Shown here: positions 1 through 7,860 of the stretch, piece by piece | How positions within the stretch are numbered: position 1 is the first letter of the stretch | Layout: each line of letters starts with the position of its first letter | Assembly: GCA_000168735.1 (NCBI GenBank) | Contig: AASF01002170.1 | Span: 1 to 9,865 of the forward strand | From: Candidatus Endoriftia persephone str. Hot96_1+Hot96_2 | GTDB lineage: Bacteria > Pseudomonadota > Gammaproteobacteria > Chromatiales > Chromatiaceae | Length of the DNA: 9,865 nt | Direction of reading: 5' to 3' | Made by a program: the position numbers and the translations under genes | The notes under the pieces: generated by a model | The model's input: the letters and a program-made list of their open reading frames with translations, nothing else | Databases searched by the model: none | What the model was told of the DNA's origin: nothing

Positions 1-605
1 CGTCACAATCTGCACAAGGGGGAGGATGTCTACGCCGCGATCGGTCGCGGTGAGCTCTCACCGGTGCATATCGCCAACTTCAGTGAGCCTCCCAAGCCGC
101 CGCCTCGTGTGGCGCTGCCGGAAGAGTGGAGCCTGAACAAGCCGCCGGCCCGCGGCGAGGTGGTGGTGTCAGGGGGTGGGCGATCTGCTCACCAAGCATG
201 GCGCGCTGCTGCAAGCCGCTCCCTTACGACCCGATCATCGGTTTTGTCACCCGTGGGCGCGGTGTGACCGTGCATCGGCGCGATTGCGCCAACATTCGCA
301 GCATGAATGACCAGGAGCAGAAGCGGCTGGTGGAGGTGCACTGGAGCGAACGCCACGAAACCGTCTACCCGGTCGATTTTCAGGTGTATGCCGCCGACCG
401 CAAGGGCCTGCTGCGTGATATCTCCTCGATCCTCACCAACGAGGAGGTCGATGTAATCGGGGTCAACACCCACAGTGATCGCACCCAGGACCGGGCCACC
501 ATGCGCTTTACTGTGGAAGTTACCGATATGGCCCAGCTCAGCCGTCTGCTGCTGAAGGTCGAGCAGTTGCCGGATGTGATCGAGGTGTATCGGCTGGTTG
601 ACTGA
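1..605 (+). CDS. relA: RelA, (p)ppGpp synthetase I, C-terminal part (5' end outside window, frameshifted)
   Basis: This is the C-terminal regulatory part of the ribosome-associated GTP pyrophosphokinase that makes (p)ppGpp when uncharged tRNA enters the ribosome. The synthetase domain lies upstream of the window. The first 120 or so bases read as the helical region (DVYAAIGRGEL, HIANF). Then comes the zinc-finger/CC region with the family motif MARCCKPLP and the block IIGFVTRGRGVTVHRRDC. The last 80 residues form an ACT domain (DRKGLLRDISSILTNEEVDV), ending in PDVIEVYRLVD and TGA at 603-605. Reading starts in frame 1 and ends in frame 3. Removing one G from the run at 172-176 and one base near 196-199 restores the family sequence, so these are probably sequencing errors. 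SpoT is the alternative, but the RCC motif and short ACT end fit RelA best. Confidence 0.9.
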
Positions 606-672
606 GCGGCGGCTGCGGCAATCGTTGGGAGGCATACTGCGGATTGGAATTCCCTGCTCAGGCGCGATTTTT

Positions 673-701
673 TTGCTTTTTGCGCGACTTGGCGACACAA
701 T
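673..701 (+). promoter_or_regulatory. Possible sigma70-type promoter for adk
   Basis: TTGCTT at 673-678 and CACAAT at 696-701 are separated by 17 bases, about 53 bases before the adk ATG. Each hexamer matches the sigma70 consensus only partly (3/6 and 4/6). The position in the 149-base relA-adk gap makes sense, but this is a weak call. The rest of the gap shows a T-rich stretch at 668-680 flanked by GCGCGA-like words, without the stem plus T-run of an intrinsic terminator. Confidence 0.3.
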
Positions 702-754
702 CTCGCCCCGAAAACTCCTTACCCCTTATCAAATAGATTGCAGAGAGAAAAACC

Positions 755-1396
755 ATGCGACTGATTCTTCTGGGCGCCCCGGGTGCCGGTAAAGGCACCG
801 TAGCCAAGCTGCTGACCGCTGTCGACGGTTCCGTACAGATCTCCACCGGCGATATCCTGCGCGGCGCAGTCAAGGATGGCACCGAGCTGGGCAAACAGGC
901 CAAGGCCTTTATGGATGCCGGTGATCTGGTGCCTGACGAGCTGATCATGGGCATCGTGAAAGAGCGCCTGCAGGAGGATGATTGCAAGGGCGGTTTCCTG
1001 CTCGACGGTTTCCCTCGCACCATCCCCCAGGCCGAGCAACTTAAGACCCTGCTGGCCGATCTCAGCATCGAGCTGGATGCTGCGGTCAACCTGGACGTGC
1101 CGCGTGACGTGATCCTCGACCGCCTCACTACCCGTCGCACCTGCGTCGGCTGTGGCGCCATCTACAACGTCAAGTCGATGCCGCCGAAGGTGGAAGGCAA
1201 GTGCGACAAGTGTGGCGCCGATGTGGTGCAGCGCGACGACGAGACCGAAGAGGCGATCTCCAACCGTCTCGACGTCTACAATGAGAAGACCGCGCCGCTG
1301 ACCGACTTCTACCGCAACGAGGGGATGTTGATGGATGTCAACTCCACTTCCAGTGATACAGTTGTTGCGGCAATCAAGGAGAAGCTGGGCATCTGA
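755..1396 (+). CDS. adk: Adenylate kinase with zinc-type LID domain
   Basis: Adenylate kinase converts ATP + AMP to 2 ADP in the cytoplasm and balances adenine nucleotides. The 213-residue frame is intact and close to the family's usual 214. Visible are the P-loop GAPGAGKGT (residues 7-15), the AMP site STGDILR with Arg36, DGFPRT with Asp84 and Arg88, Arg123 at the LID hinge, and the later arginines Arg160 and Arg171. The LID carries Cys130, Cys133, Cys150 and Cys153 in a CxxC-x16-CxxC arrangement, the metal-binding form common in Gram-positive bacteria and some other groups. E. coli Adk instead uses a hydrogen-bond network there. Val replaces the usual Gln just after the P-loop (GKGTV). A purine-rich GAGAGAAAAA lies just before the ATG. 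It sits upstream of rlmN, where many gammaproteobacteria carry ndk. The identity is secure; the lineage of this form is open. Confidence 0.97.
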   Translation: MRLILLGAPGAGKGTVAKLLTAVDGSVQISTGDILRGAVKDGTELGKQAKAFMDAGDLVPDELIMGIVKERLQEDDCKGGFLLDGFPRTIPQAEQLKTLLADLSIELDAAVNLDVPRDVILDRLTTRRTCVGCGAIYNVKSMPPKVEGKCDKCGADVVQRDDETEEAISNRLDVYNEKTAPLTDFYRNEGMLMDVNSTSSDTVVAAIKEKLGI

Positions 1397-1421
1397 TTCC
1401 CACCTCAATGTTTTCTCCTGA

Positions 1422-1450
1422 GGCCGCCGCAATACAGGTTTGCGGCGGCC
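1422..1450 (+). terminator. GC-rich hairpin after adk, possible terminator
   Basis: GGCCGCCGC (1422-1430) and GCGGCGGCC (1442-1450) form a perfect 9-bp stem with an 11-base loop, 26 bases after the adk stop. No T-run follows (the next bases are CCTCCTGCC), so it is not a classic intrinsic terminator. It could still end transcription weakly or protect the 3' end of the adk message. Confidence 0.45.
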
Positions 1451-1489
1451 CCTCCTGCCTCTGGCTTTCCTCTGAATCACTCTGCCTGA

Positions 1490-1518
1490 TTGCCTGTGGC
1501 AGAGACTCTGGCTAGAAT
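1490..1518 (+). promoter_or_regulatory. Sigma70-like promoter upstream of rlmN
   Basis: TTGCCT (1490-1495) and TAGAAT (1513-1518) are spaced by exactly 17 bases and match the consensus at 4/6 and 5/6 positions. They lie just after the adk hairpin and are the best promoter candidate in the window. Transcription would begin near 1525, giving a leader of about 155 bases before the rlmN start. The likely transcript is rlmN-pilW-rodZ and possibly further. Confidence 0.55.
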
Positions 1519-1530
1519 CGCCAAGTCTTT

Positions 1531-1601
1531 CGCTCGATTGTGGTAATTTATCCCTTTGATGCTTGTGGTTAAGCGTGTTCTGACGTGTAACACGTTGAGC
1601 G
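1531..1601 (+). promoter_or_regulatory. Structured region in the rlmN 5' leader
   Basis: Two nested pairings can be drawn. An outer stem joins 1531-1537 (CGCTCGA) with 1595-1601 (TTGAGCG), with one G-U pair. An inner hairpin joins CGTGTT (1574-1579) with AACACG (1589-1594), directly next to the outer stem. A shorter alternative, ACGTG (1583-1587) with CACGT (1591-1595), would exclude the inner hairpin. I do not recognise it as a known riboswitch or leader family, and it may have no function. Confidence 0.3.
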
Positions 1602-1666
1602 GGGCAGGATTATCTGTTTCTATGCCTACCTGTTGAGTGCCTGTGCTGCCGTCAATCCCGCGGAAT

Positions 1667-1681
1667 GAGGAAACCTGCTTG
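1667..1681 (+). promoter_or_regulatory. Shine-Dalgarno site and TTG start of rlmN
   Basis: GAGGAAA (1667-1673) lies 5-8 bases before TTG at 1679-1681. The upstream in-frame GTG at 1637 has no such site and would add 14 residues unlike RlmN proteins. TTG is therefore the preferred start, giving [14 protein letters not shown]. Confidence 0.55.
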
Positions 1682-2785
1682 TCTGAGTTGAACGAAACCA
1701 ACCTGATGGAGCTCGATCAGCGGTCGATGGAGCGCTGTTTTGTCGAACTGGGCTCCAAAGCCTTCCATGGGCGCAACGTCTTCAAATGGATCCACAAGCA
1801 GGGTGTGATCGACTTCAATCAGATGACCGATATCTCCAAGCGGTTGCGTGTGCAGCTGGAGTCGCTGGCGGAGATCCGTCTGCCGGAGCTGGTGTTTGAG
1901 CAGCCGGCCCGCGACGGCACCCGCAAGTGGGTGTTGCAGCTGGATGATGGCCAGCGTATCGAGACGGTCTACATCCCGGATGGGGAGAGATCCACCATCT
2001 GTGTCTCCTCCCAGGTCGGTTGCGCGCTCAACTGCAGCTTCTGCTCCACCGGCTCGCCAGGGTTTCAACCGCAATCTCTCGGTGGCGGAGATTATCGGCC
2101 AGGTCTGGGTTGGCCAGCCGTGAACTGGTGGCATCCACCGACCAATATCGTACTGATGGGGATGGGTGAGCCGCTCGCCAATTTTGATGCGGTGGTGACG
2201 GCGATGGATATCATGCAGGACGACTCCGCCTACATGCTCTCCAAATATCGCGTCACCATCAGCACCTCCGGTATCGTGCCGGCGCTAAGACAGCTGCGCG
2301 AGGTGAGTGATGTGAGCCTTGCCCGTGTCGCTGCATGCGCCGACCAATGAGTTGCGCGACCAGCTGGTGCCGATCAACCAGAAATACCCGCTGGAGGAGC
2401 TGATCCCTGCCTGTCGTGACTTCATCAAGGGCGACAAGCGGCGCAAGATCACTTGGGAGTATGTGATGCTGGATGGCATCAATGATTCGATCCAGCACGC
2501 CAAGGCGTTAATCCGGCTGCTGGAGGGGACTCCCTCCAAGCTTAATCTGATCCCCTTCAATCCCTTCCCCGGCACCTCCTACAAAACCTCTCCGCGCGGA
2601 GCGGGTCGAGGTATTTCGCCAGCGCCTGATGAAAGCGGGGCATCATCTCCATTACCCGCAAGACCCGCGGGCGAGGATATCGACGCCGCCTGTGGCCCAG
2701 CTGGTGGGGCGGGTAAAGGATCGTAGTCAGCGTGAACTGAAAAGAAAAATGCCCGCAACAGGCGGCGGAGGCAGGGGCGCGATGA
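1679..2785 (+). CDS. rlmN: RlmN, dual-specificity 23S rRNA/tRNA adenine-C2 methyltransferase (frameshifted)
   Basis: RlmN is a radical-SAM enzyme that methylates C2 of A2503 in 23S rRNA and of A37 in several tRNAs. After an N-terminal domain ([11 protein letters not shown]), the cluster motif CALNCSFC gives the three 4Fe-4S cysteines, starting at 2021. ICVSSQVGC supplies the partner of the catalytic Cys pair (codon 2000-2002), and DIDAACG the second (codon 2691-2693). MGMGEP, SLHAP and NPFPG are further family blocks. The reading frame breaks near 2057, 2111, 2132, 2320, 2600, 2637, 2671 and 2696; each is repaired by removing one base. A further extra A in 2745-2749 would place the stop at TGA 2783-2785, overlapping the pilW ATG as ATGA. 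Corrected length is about 365 residues, near the usual 370-390. All motifs survive, so the breaks look like sequence errors. Confidence 0.92.
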
Positions 2786-3578
2786 AACAACGATTCTGGC
2801 TGACCCGATTGGCAGTAGTGTCGCTTGCGGTGCTGCTCAGCGCCTGTGCCAGCCAGGGCGAGTTCAGGCCGGAAGGGGGGGCCACTGGCAACCTTGGCGA
2901 TCAGAATCCGGAAGAGCCCCGGCCGATGTCTACGTGGAGATGGGAATCGTTTATATGCGTGAGGGCCAGCTTGGGATAGCGCTGAAGAAGCCTCAAGCCG
3001 GGGCCTGGAGCTCGACCCCAAGAGCGCCGAAGCACACAATGTGATTGCACTGCTCTATGAGCGGTTGGGTGAGGTCGGGCTTGCTGATCAGCACTATACT
3101 GAAGCCTTGGTGATCCAGCCACAGAACCCCTATATTCACAATGCTCGTGGCGGCTTCTTTTGTAAACGGGGTCAATATGATCTGGCGGACAAACAGTTTC
3201 AACTGGCGTTGGAGAACCCGCTCTATCCGACCCCCTGGGATCGCGCTTACCAACGCTGGCCTGTGTGCCGAGCGTAGTGGCGACAAATTGGCAGCAGAGC
3301 GTTATTATCGACGGGCGTTGGGCGCCAACGATCGCTTTTTTCTGGCCCTTTACCAGATGGCCGGGATGATGCTGGAGCAGGAGAATCATCTCGCAGCGCG
3401 GGACTATATCGAACGATACCACCAACAGGTGGCGGCAACCGCCGGTTCGCTCTGGATGGGGATTCAGATCGAGACGGCGTTGGGGGATGAAGAGAAAGCT
3501 GCCAAGTATAAGAGGCTGCTCAGGGGAAAATTCCCGGATGCTCCTGAGATACAGCTCCTCAACCAAATAGAACGATAA
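2782..3578 (+). CDS. pilW: PilW/PilF-type TPR lipoprotein for type IV pilus assembly (frameshifted)
   Basis: This is an outer-membrane lipoprotein pilotin needed for stable type IV pili; in Pseudomonas PilF moves the PilQ secretin to the outer membrane. The start [10 protein letters not shown] leads into a lipoprotein signal peptide with lipobox LLSAC (Cys22). TPR-like helical repeats follow: ADVYVEMGIVYMREGQLGIA, AHNVIALLYERLGEVGLADQ, NPLYPTP, ALTNAGLCAERSGDKLAAE and DYIERYHQ. The end, RGKFPDAPEIQLLNQ, is also typical of the family. GGAGG at 2767-2771 is a strong ribosome site. Frame breaks occur at about 2913-2924, about 2990 (a missing G after AAGAAG) and about 3237 (an extra G in TGGGATC). 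Corrected length is about 265 residues, close to PilF. It overlaps rlmN upstream by four bases and rodZ downstream by one, suggesting translational coupling. Confidence 0.87.
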
Positions 3579-4648
3579 TGAGTGTACTTTCCACCAAAGA
3601 TGCGGAGCAGATGGGAGCAGGTCAGCCGATAGAGGGGCCTGGCAGCCGCTTGCGAAAAGAGCGGGAAGCGCTGGGTATAGATCAGATGAAGCTAGCCGCC
3701 CAGCTGCACCTGAGCGAAACCATGATCGAGGCCCTCGAGTGGGATGACTATGAAGTCCTACCTAGTCCGGTGTTTGTGCAGGGCTATCTGAAAAACTACG
3801 CGCGCATCCTCGGTGTGCCGGAACATGAGGTGATCGACGCCTACCGGGCCCTTGCACCACTGCCGGAAGAAGCGCGCGCGCTCAACGGCAACCGCAAAGT
3901 CCTGAAGGAGATGCGTAGCAACCATGGCGGAGTGCGCATCGTGACCTGGGTGATCGTCATCGCCCTGCTGCTGCTGCTGGCGATCTGGTGGCAGGGAGAG
4001 CAGGAGCTCCACGATATGAGCACAGCGGACCAGGCGACGCTGCAGGAGTCGATGCTGGAGGAGGGTGAAGCGGCGCCCGACAACCCAGGCCTTAGCCTAC
4101 CTCCGCCACTCGAGGTGACGCCCAAGAAGATAGCCCCAGCAACTGAGATTGAACCGCCCACTCCACAGGATGAGGCAGCAGTTGTTGAGCCGCCGCCGCT
4201 TACACAGACTCTGACGGAAGAGACAACGCAGGTTGATGCGCGCGAGCCGGTTGGTGCAGCAGCGGAGATCGCCGCTGAACAGAGCGCAGAGGTTGTCGTG
4301 GAGGCATTGCAGGAGGCGGCGCCGACCACCTCCGATGCAGTCGAAGCGGAAGAGTCTGTCGAGGTCGACGCGGCTCCGGCTGAGCCGGGCTCTGCGTTCC
4401 CCAGTGTGGTGATCGAGTTCAACGACTCCTGTTGGGCAGAGATCCGCGATGCTTCCGGCCGTACTCGCCTGATCGGCAACATGAAGGTGGGTGACCGGCG
4501 GGTGCTGGGCAATTGGCCGGCACCCTATCGGGTGTTATTTGGCAATGCCGGAGCGGTCAACATGAGTATCAATGGCGATACATTCGATCTCGAGCCCCAC
4601 ACCCGCCGCAATGTCGCCCGTTTTCGCTTCGATCCTGCAGACTACTGA
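3578..4648 (+). CDS. rodZ: RodZ, cytoskeletal membrane protein with N-terminal HTH
   Basis: RodZ links MreB filaments to the cell-wall elongation machinery in the inner membrane and is needed for rod shape. The intact 356-residue frame has the family layout. An Xre-like helix-turn-helix fold spans about residues 20-90 (GSRLRKEREALGIDQ, FVQGYLKNYARILGVP). One membrane segment lies at about 121-138 after a basic stretch. A long periplasmic linker rich in Pro, Ala and Glu spans about 140-280. A C-terminal DUF4115 domain (SCWAEIRDASGRTRLIGNM, APYRVLFGNAGAV) covers about 282-352. The ATG overlaps the pilW stop (TAATG), so translation is probably coupled. In most relatives ispG follows; here hisS follows directly after 91 bases. 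Unlike its neighbours, this gene needs no frame correction. Confidence 0.95.
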   Translation: MSVLSTKDAEQMGAGQPIEGPGSRLRKEREALGIDQMKLAAQLHLSETMIEALEWDDYEVLPSPVFVQGYLKNYARILGVPEHEVIDAYRALAPLPEEARALNGNRKVLKEMRSNHGGVRIVTWVIVIALLLLLAIWWQGEQELHDMSTADQATLQESMLEEGEAAPDNPGLSLPPPLEVTPKKIAPATEIEPPTPQDEAAVVEPPPLTQTLTEETTQVDAREPVGAAAEIAAEQSAEVVVEALQEAAPTTSDAVEAEESVEVDAAPAEPGSAFPSVVIEFNDSCWAEIRDASGRTRLIGNMKVGDRRVLGNWPAPYRVLFGNAGAVNMSINGDTFDLEPHTRRNVARFRFDPADY

Positions 4649-4663
4649 TTACACACGCCATCA

Positions 4664-4675
4664 GGGTTATAACCC
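4664..4675. repeat. Perfect 12-bp palindrome between rodZ and hisS
   Basis: GGGTTATAACCC reads the same on both strands and sits 15 bases after the rodZ stop. It could be a regulator site, or its TTATAA core could contribute to a -10 element for hisS, although I see no well-placed -35 box. No factor can be named from sequence. Confidence 0.4.
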
Positions 4676-4678
4676 GCT

Positions 4679-4703
4679 CGCCGGGACGTGGTAAGCTCCG
4701 GCG
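4679..4703 (+). terminator. Weak hairpin before hisS
   Basis: CGCCGG (4679-4684) pairs with CCGGCG (4698-4703) around a 13-base loop and is followed by TTTGATTTTA. The short stem and interrupted T-run make it a poor intrinsic terminator. It might attenuate read-through from rodZ into hisS. Confidence 0.3.
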
Positions 4704-4739
4704 TTTGATTTTACGCGACAATCCGCCAGTAACTGGCCG

Positions 4740-6047
4740 ATGGCAAAGAATATTCAGGCGATCCGCGGGATGAAGGACATCCTGCCGCAACAGACCCCCC
4801 TCTGGCATTTTCTCGAGGACCGGGTACGCTCGGTGCTCACCCGCTATGGCTACGATGAGATCCGTATGCCGATAGTCGAGCAGACTGAGCTGTTTAAGCG
4901 CTCCATCGGTGAGGTGACCGACATCGTCGAGAAGGAGATGTACACTTTCGCCCGATTCGCAACGGAGACAGTCTCACTCTGCGCCACGGAGGGTACTGCT
5001 GGCTGCGTGCGGGCGATGCTGGAGCACGGCACTGATCCACTAATCAGGTGCAGCGGCTCTGGTACCGAGGACCGATGTTTCGCCACCGAGCGACCGCACG
5101 CAGGGGCGCTACCGCCAGTTCCACCAGATCGGCGTGGAAAGCTTCGGTCTGGAAGGCCCCGATGTGGATCTGGAGCAGATCCTGATCACCCACCGGATCT
5201 GGCAACGAGATCGGCCTCGACGGGCTGGAGCTGCAGATCAAGTACCCTCGGGTACCTCGCAGGAGCGCCAGGCCTACCTGGGCGATCCTGGTGGACTATT
5301 TCCGCGCCCATCAGAAGCAGCTAGACGAGGATAGCCGGCGCCGTCTGGAGAGCAATCCACTGCGTATCCTCGACACCAAGAATCCCAAGATGGCGGAACT
5401 GGTGGCTGGGGCACCCGAGTCTGATGGAGTATCTGGGTGATGAGTCAAAGGCGCACTTCGAGACCCTGTTGGCGGGTCTCGACGGGGCTGGCGTGGCCTA
5501 CGTCGCCAACCCCCGGCCTGGTGCGTGGGCCTCGACTACTACTCTCGCACCGTGTTCGAGTGTGGTTACCACCCGTTTGGGTGCCCAGGGCACAGTCTGT
5601 GCCGGTGGGCGCTTCGATGGCCTGGTCGAGCAGCTTGGCGGCAGGCGGGTGCCTGCAGTGGGGTTCGCGATGGGGCTGGAGCGGCTGATCGCGCTGCTCG
5701 AAGAGACCGATCTGGCGGAGCGCCCTGCCAGGCATCGACCTCTATCTGGTGATGGTGGGGGAGCGGGCGCCAGGCGCGGAAGGGCATGCTGCTGGCAGGA
5801 ACGGCTGCGGGATCAGCTGCCCAAGCTGCGGTTGATCGCCCACTGTGGTGGCGGCAGCTTCAAGAGCCAGTTCAAAAAGGCAGACAAGAGTAATGCCCGT
5901 TACGCGTTGATCTTGGGCGACGACGAGTTGGCGCCGGGGAGAGGTAGGCCTCAAGCCCATGCGCGGTCGAGGGTGAGCAGCAGCAGGTGGCACCTGGAGC
6001 GATTGAGCGAAGTGATCACCGATGTTTTCGAATTGAATACCAAGTAG
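4740..6047 (+). CDS. hisS: Histidyl-tRNA synthetase (heavily frameshifted)
   Basis: HisRS is the cytoplasmic class II synthetase that charges tRNA-His. The start [16 protein letters not shown] is diagnostic. Motif 1 follows ([18 protein letters not shown]), then [15 protein letters not shown]. The motif 2 region is recovered after corrections as [15 protein letters not shown] and [17 protein letters not shown]. The histidine-binding blocks [10 protein letters not shown] and [18 protein letters not shown] are present, then motif 3 [11 protein letters not shown]. The C-terminal anticodon-binding domain contains [14 protein letters not shown]. Extra bases occur at 4951-4953, 4956-4957 and 4986, and the frame breaks repeatedly through 5040-5560 and 5720-5980. 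Repaired length is near the usual 420-430. Some indels cancel, so a naive translation hides wrong residues, such as SLCATEG in place of SLTLRPEG. The stop is TAG 6045-6047. Shine-Dalgarno match is weak. Confidence 0.93.
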
Positions 6048-6058
6048 GGTTGAGAGTC

Positions 6059-6693
6059 ATGAGTGGATATCAGACCGAAGAAGAGCAGGTCGAAGCGTTA
6101 AAAAAGTGGTGGAAGGAGAACGGCACCTCAGTGATCGCAGGCATCGTGCTCGGGTTCGGCGCGGTGTTTGGCTGGCAGGCCTGGAACGGCTATCAGGATC
6201 GCGTCGGTGAGGAGGCCTCGGTTGCCTTCAGCCAGATGATCGATGCCATCACCCAGGGGGCAGAGCCGAATCAGCGCTGAAGCAGGCGGAGCTGCTGCGG
6301 GCTCGAATATGAATCCAGCGCCTATGCGGTGTTTGCTGCACTGGCCCAGGCGAGCCTGAAAATGGAGCAAGGCGACAGTGCGGCGGCTCGCTCGCAGCTT
6401 GAATGGGCGATGCAGCATGCTGAAGAGCCCGGTCTGAAACAGCTGGCGCGACTGCGCCTGGCGCGGATCCTGCTGAGCTGAAGGCGAGACCGAGGCCGCA
6501 GCCAGTCTGGTGAAGGCTGCGTCAGCCGGTGGCTTCGACAGCGAATTTGCCGCACTGCGGGGTGATATCGCACGCCAGCAGGGGGATCTGCAGGCGGCCC
6601 GCCAAGCCTATCAGTTGGCGTTGGCCGGCCGATGTCGGCAATGGCGAACTGGTGCAGATGAAACTGGATGACCTTGGAGTTGCAACCCCCTGA
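6059..6693 (+). CDS. yfgM: YfgM-like TPR protein, ancillary SecYEG translocon subunit (frameshifted)
   Basis: YfgM is a single-pass inner-membrane protein whose periplasmic TPR domain works with the PpiD chaperone at SecYEG. The N-terminus MSGYQTEEEQVEALKKWWKE is cytoplasmic. It is followed by one membrane segment (about residues 23-40, TSVIAGIVLGFGAVFGW) and then helical repeats (SSAYAVFAALAQASLKMEQG, GLKQLARLRLARILL, DLQAARQAYQLAL). The end, GELVQMKLDDLG, is typical of the family. Frame changes at about 6260-6266 (one missing G), 6303, 6479 and 6626 interrupt it; repaired length is about 210 residues, against 206 in E. coli. It begins 11 bases after hisS and ends 10 bases before bamB, the standard order. 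The stop is TGA 6691-6693. Confidence 0.88.
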
Positions 6694-6703
6694 GGCGATG
6701 GAG

Positions 6704-7855
6704 ATGATACGCAAGCTATTTTGGGTTGCTCTGATCTTGCTGCTGGGCGGCTGCAGCGGCTTCTCGGCCAAAGACAATGCTGATCCGCCGGCTGAGCTGG
6801 TGGAGCGACAGGCAGAGTTGGCGGTTGAGACCCTCTGGCAGCAGCAGGTAGGGGGCACCGATGGCCGCTTCCTGGCGATCGCGCCGGCGCTGGATGGTGA
6901 ACTGATCTATATCGCCAACGCTGCCGGTCAAGTGAGTGCGATCGAGCGGGCTGGGGGCAAAACCCGTTGGCAGCGTGATACCGGTTTGCCGATCACCGGT
7001 GGCCCCGGTGTCGGCGAGGGGCTGGTGTTGGTCGGTACGGCCGAGGCGGAGCTGCTGGCGCTGAGTGGCGAGACCGGTGAAGAGCTGTGGCGCCGGCGTG
7101 TCAGCAGTGAGGTCTTGGCGCGGCCAGTGGTGGGGCAGGGCGTGGTGGTGGCGCGTACCATTAATGGTCGTGTCGCCGGCTTCGATTTGACCAGCGGCCA
7201 GCCGCGTTTGGGTCTTCGATCGCAGCGAACCGCTGCTGACGCTGCGCGGCAACAGTGCGCCGCTGATCAGCAACGGCCAGCTGCTGGTGGGGTTCTCCAA
7301 TGGCAAGCTGGCGAGTCTCTCCCTGGAGAGTGGCAACGCGATCTGGGAGGCCACCGTCTCCACCCCCCACGGTCGCACTGAGCTGGAACGCATCGTTCGA
7401 CCTGGATGCCGATCCACTGGCGGTGGAGGGGATGGTCTACGCGGCCAGTTTCCAGGGCGAGGTGGCGGCGATCGCCGAGGCCAGCGGGGTGGTGCTCTGG
7501 CGACGTGATCTCTCGGTTTATGCCGGAATGGATGGTGACTGGCGCACCCTCTACGTGAGCGATGATCAGGCCCATGTGTGGGCGCTGGATGCGACCAATG
7601 GCGCGGCCCTCTGGCAGCAGTCCGAACTGCATGCGCGACGCCTCTCGGCCCCGGCGATGGTCGGCGACTATCTGGTGGTGGGCGACCTTTGAAGGCTATC
7701 TGCACTGGCTCTCCCAGGATGACGGGCGGTTGGTGGCGCGCACCCGGGTGGGCGATGGTGGGATCCGTGCCAAACCCCTGGTGGTCGATGGTGTGGTCTA
7801 TGTCTATGACGATGGCGGCCGCCTGAGCGCGCTACGTCCCGGTCCTTTGCGTTAA
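6704..7855 (+). CDS. bamB: BamB, outer-membrane assembly lipoprotein (frameshifted)
   Basis: BamB is a lipoprotein of the BAM complex that folds beta-barrel proteins into the outer membrane; it is an eight-bladed PQQ-type beta-propeller. The start [19 protein letters not shown] has the lipobox LLGGC (Cys17). I chose ATG 6704 because GAGG at 6692-6695 is well spaced for it; ATG 6698 would add only two residues. Propeller repeats are visible: [60 protein letters not shown] and [13 protein letters not shown]. One extra base at about 7202, 7396 and 7687 breaks the frame; the last makes a false TGA inside [10 protein letters not shown]. Corrected length is about 383 residues, against 392 in E. coli. 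The TAA at 7853-7855 is followed five bases later by der. Confidence 0.93.
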
Positions 7856-7860
7856 TTCTG

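Noticed and set aside
6716..7705. Long minus-strand open frame of 329 codons opposite bamB, and similar ones opposite adk (719-1480) and rodZ (3841-4512)
   Set aside because: They lie antisense to well-recognised genes in GC-rich DNA, where the opposite strand is often free of stops, and their proteins are low-complexity Arg/Pro/Ser-rich with no family resemblance.
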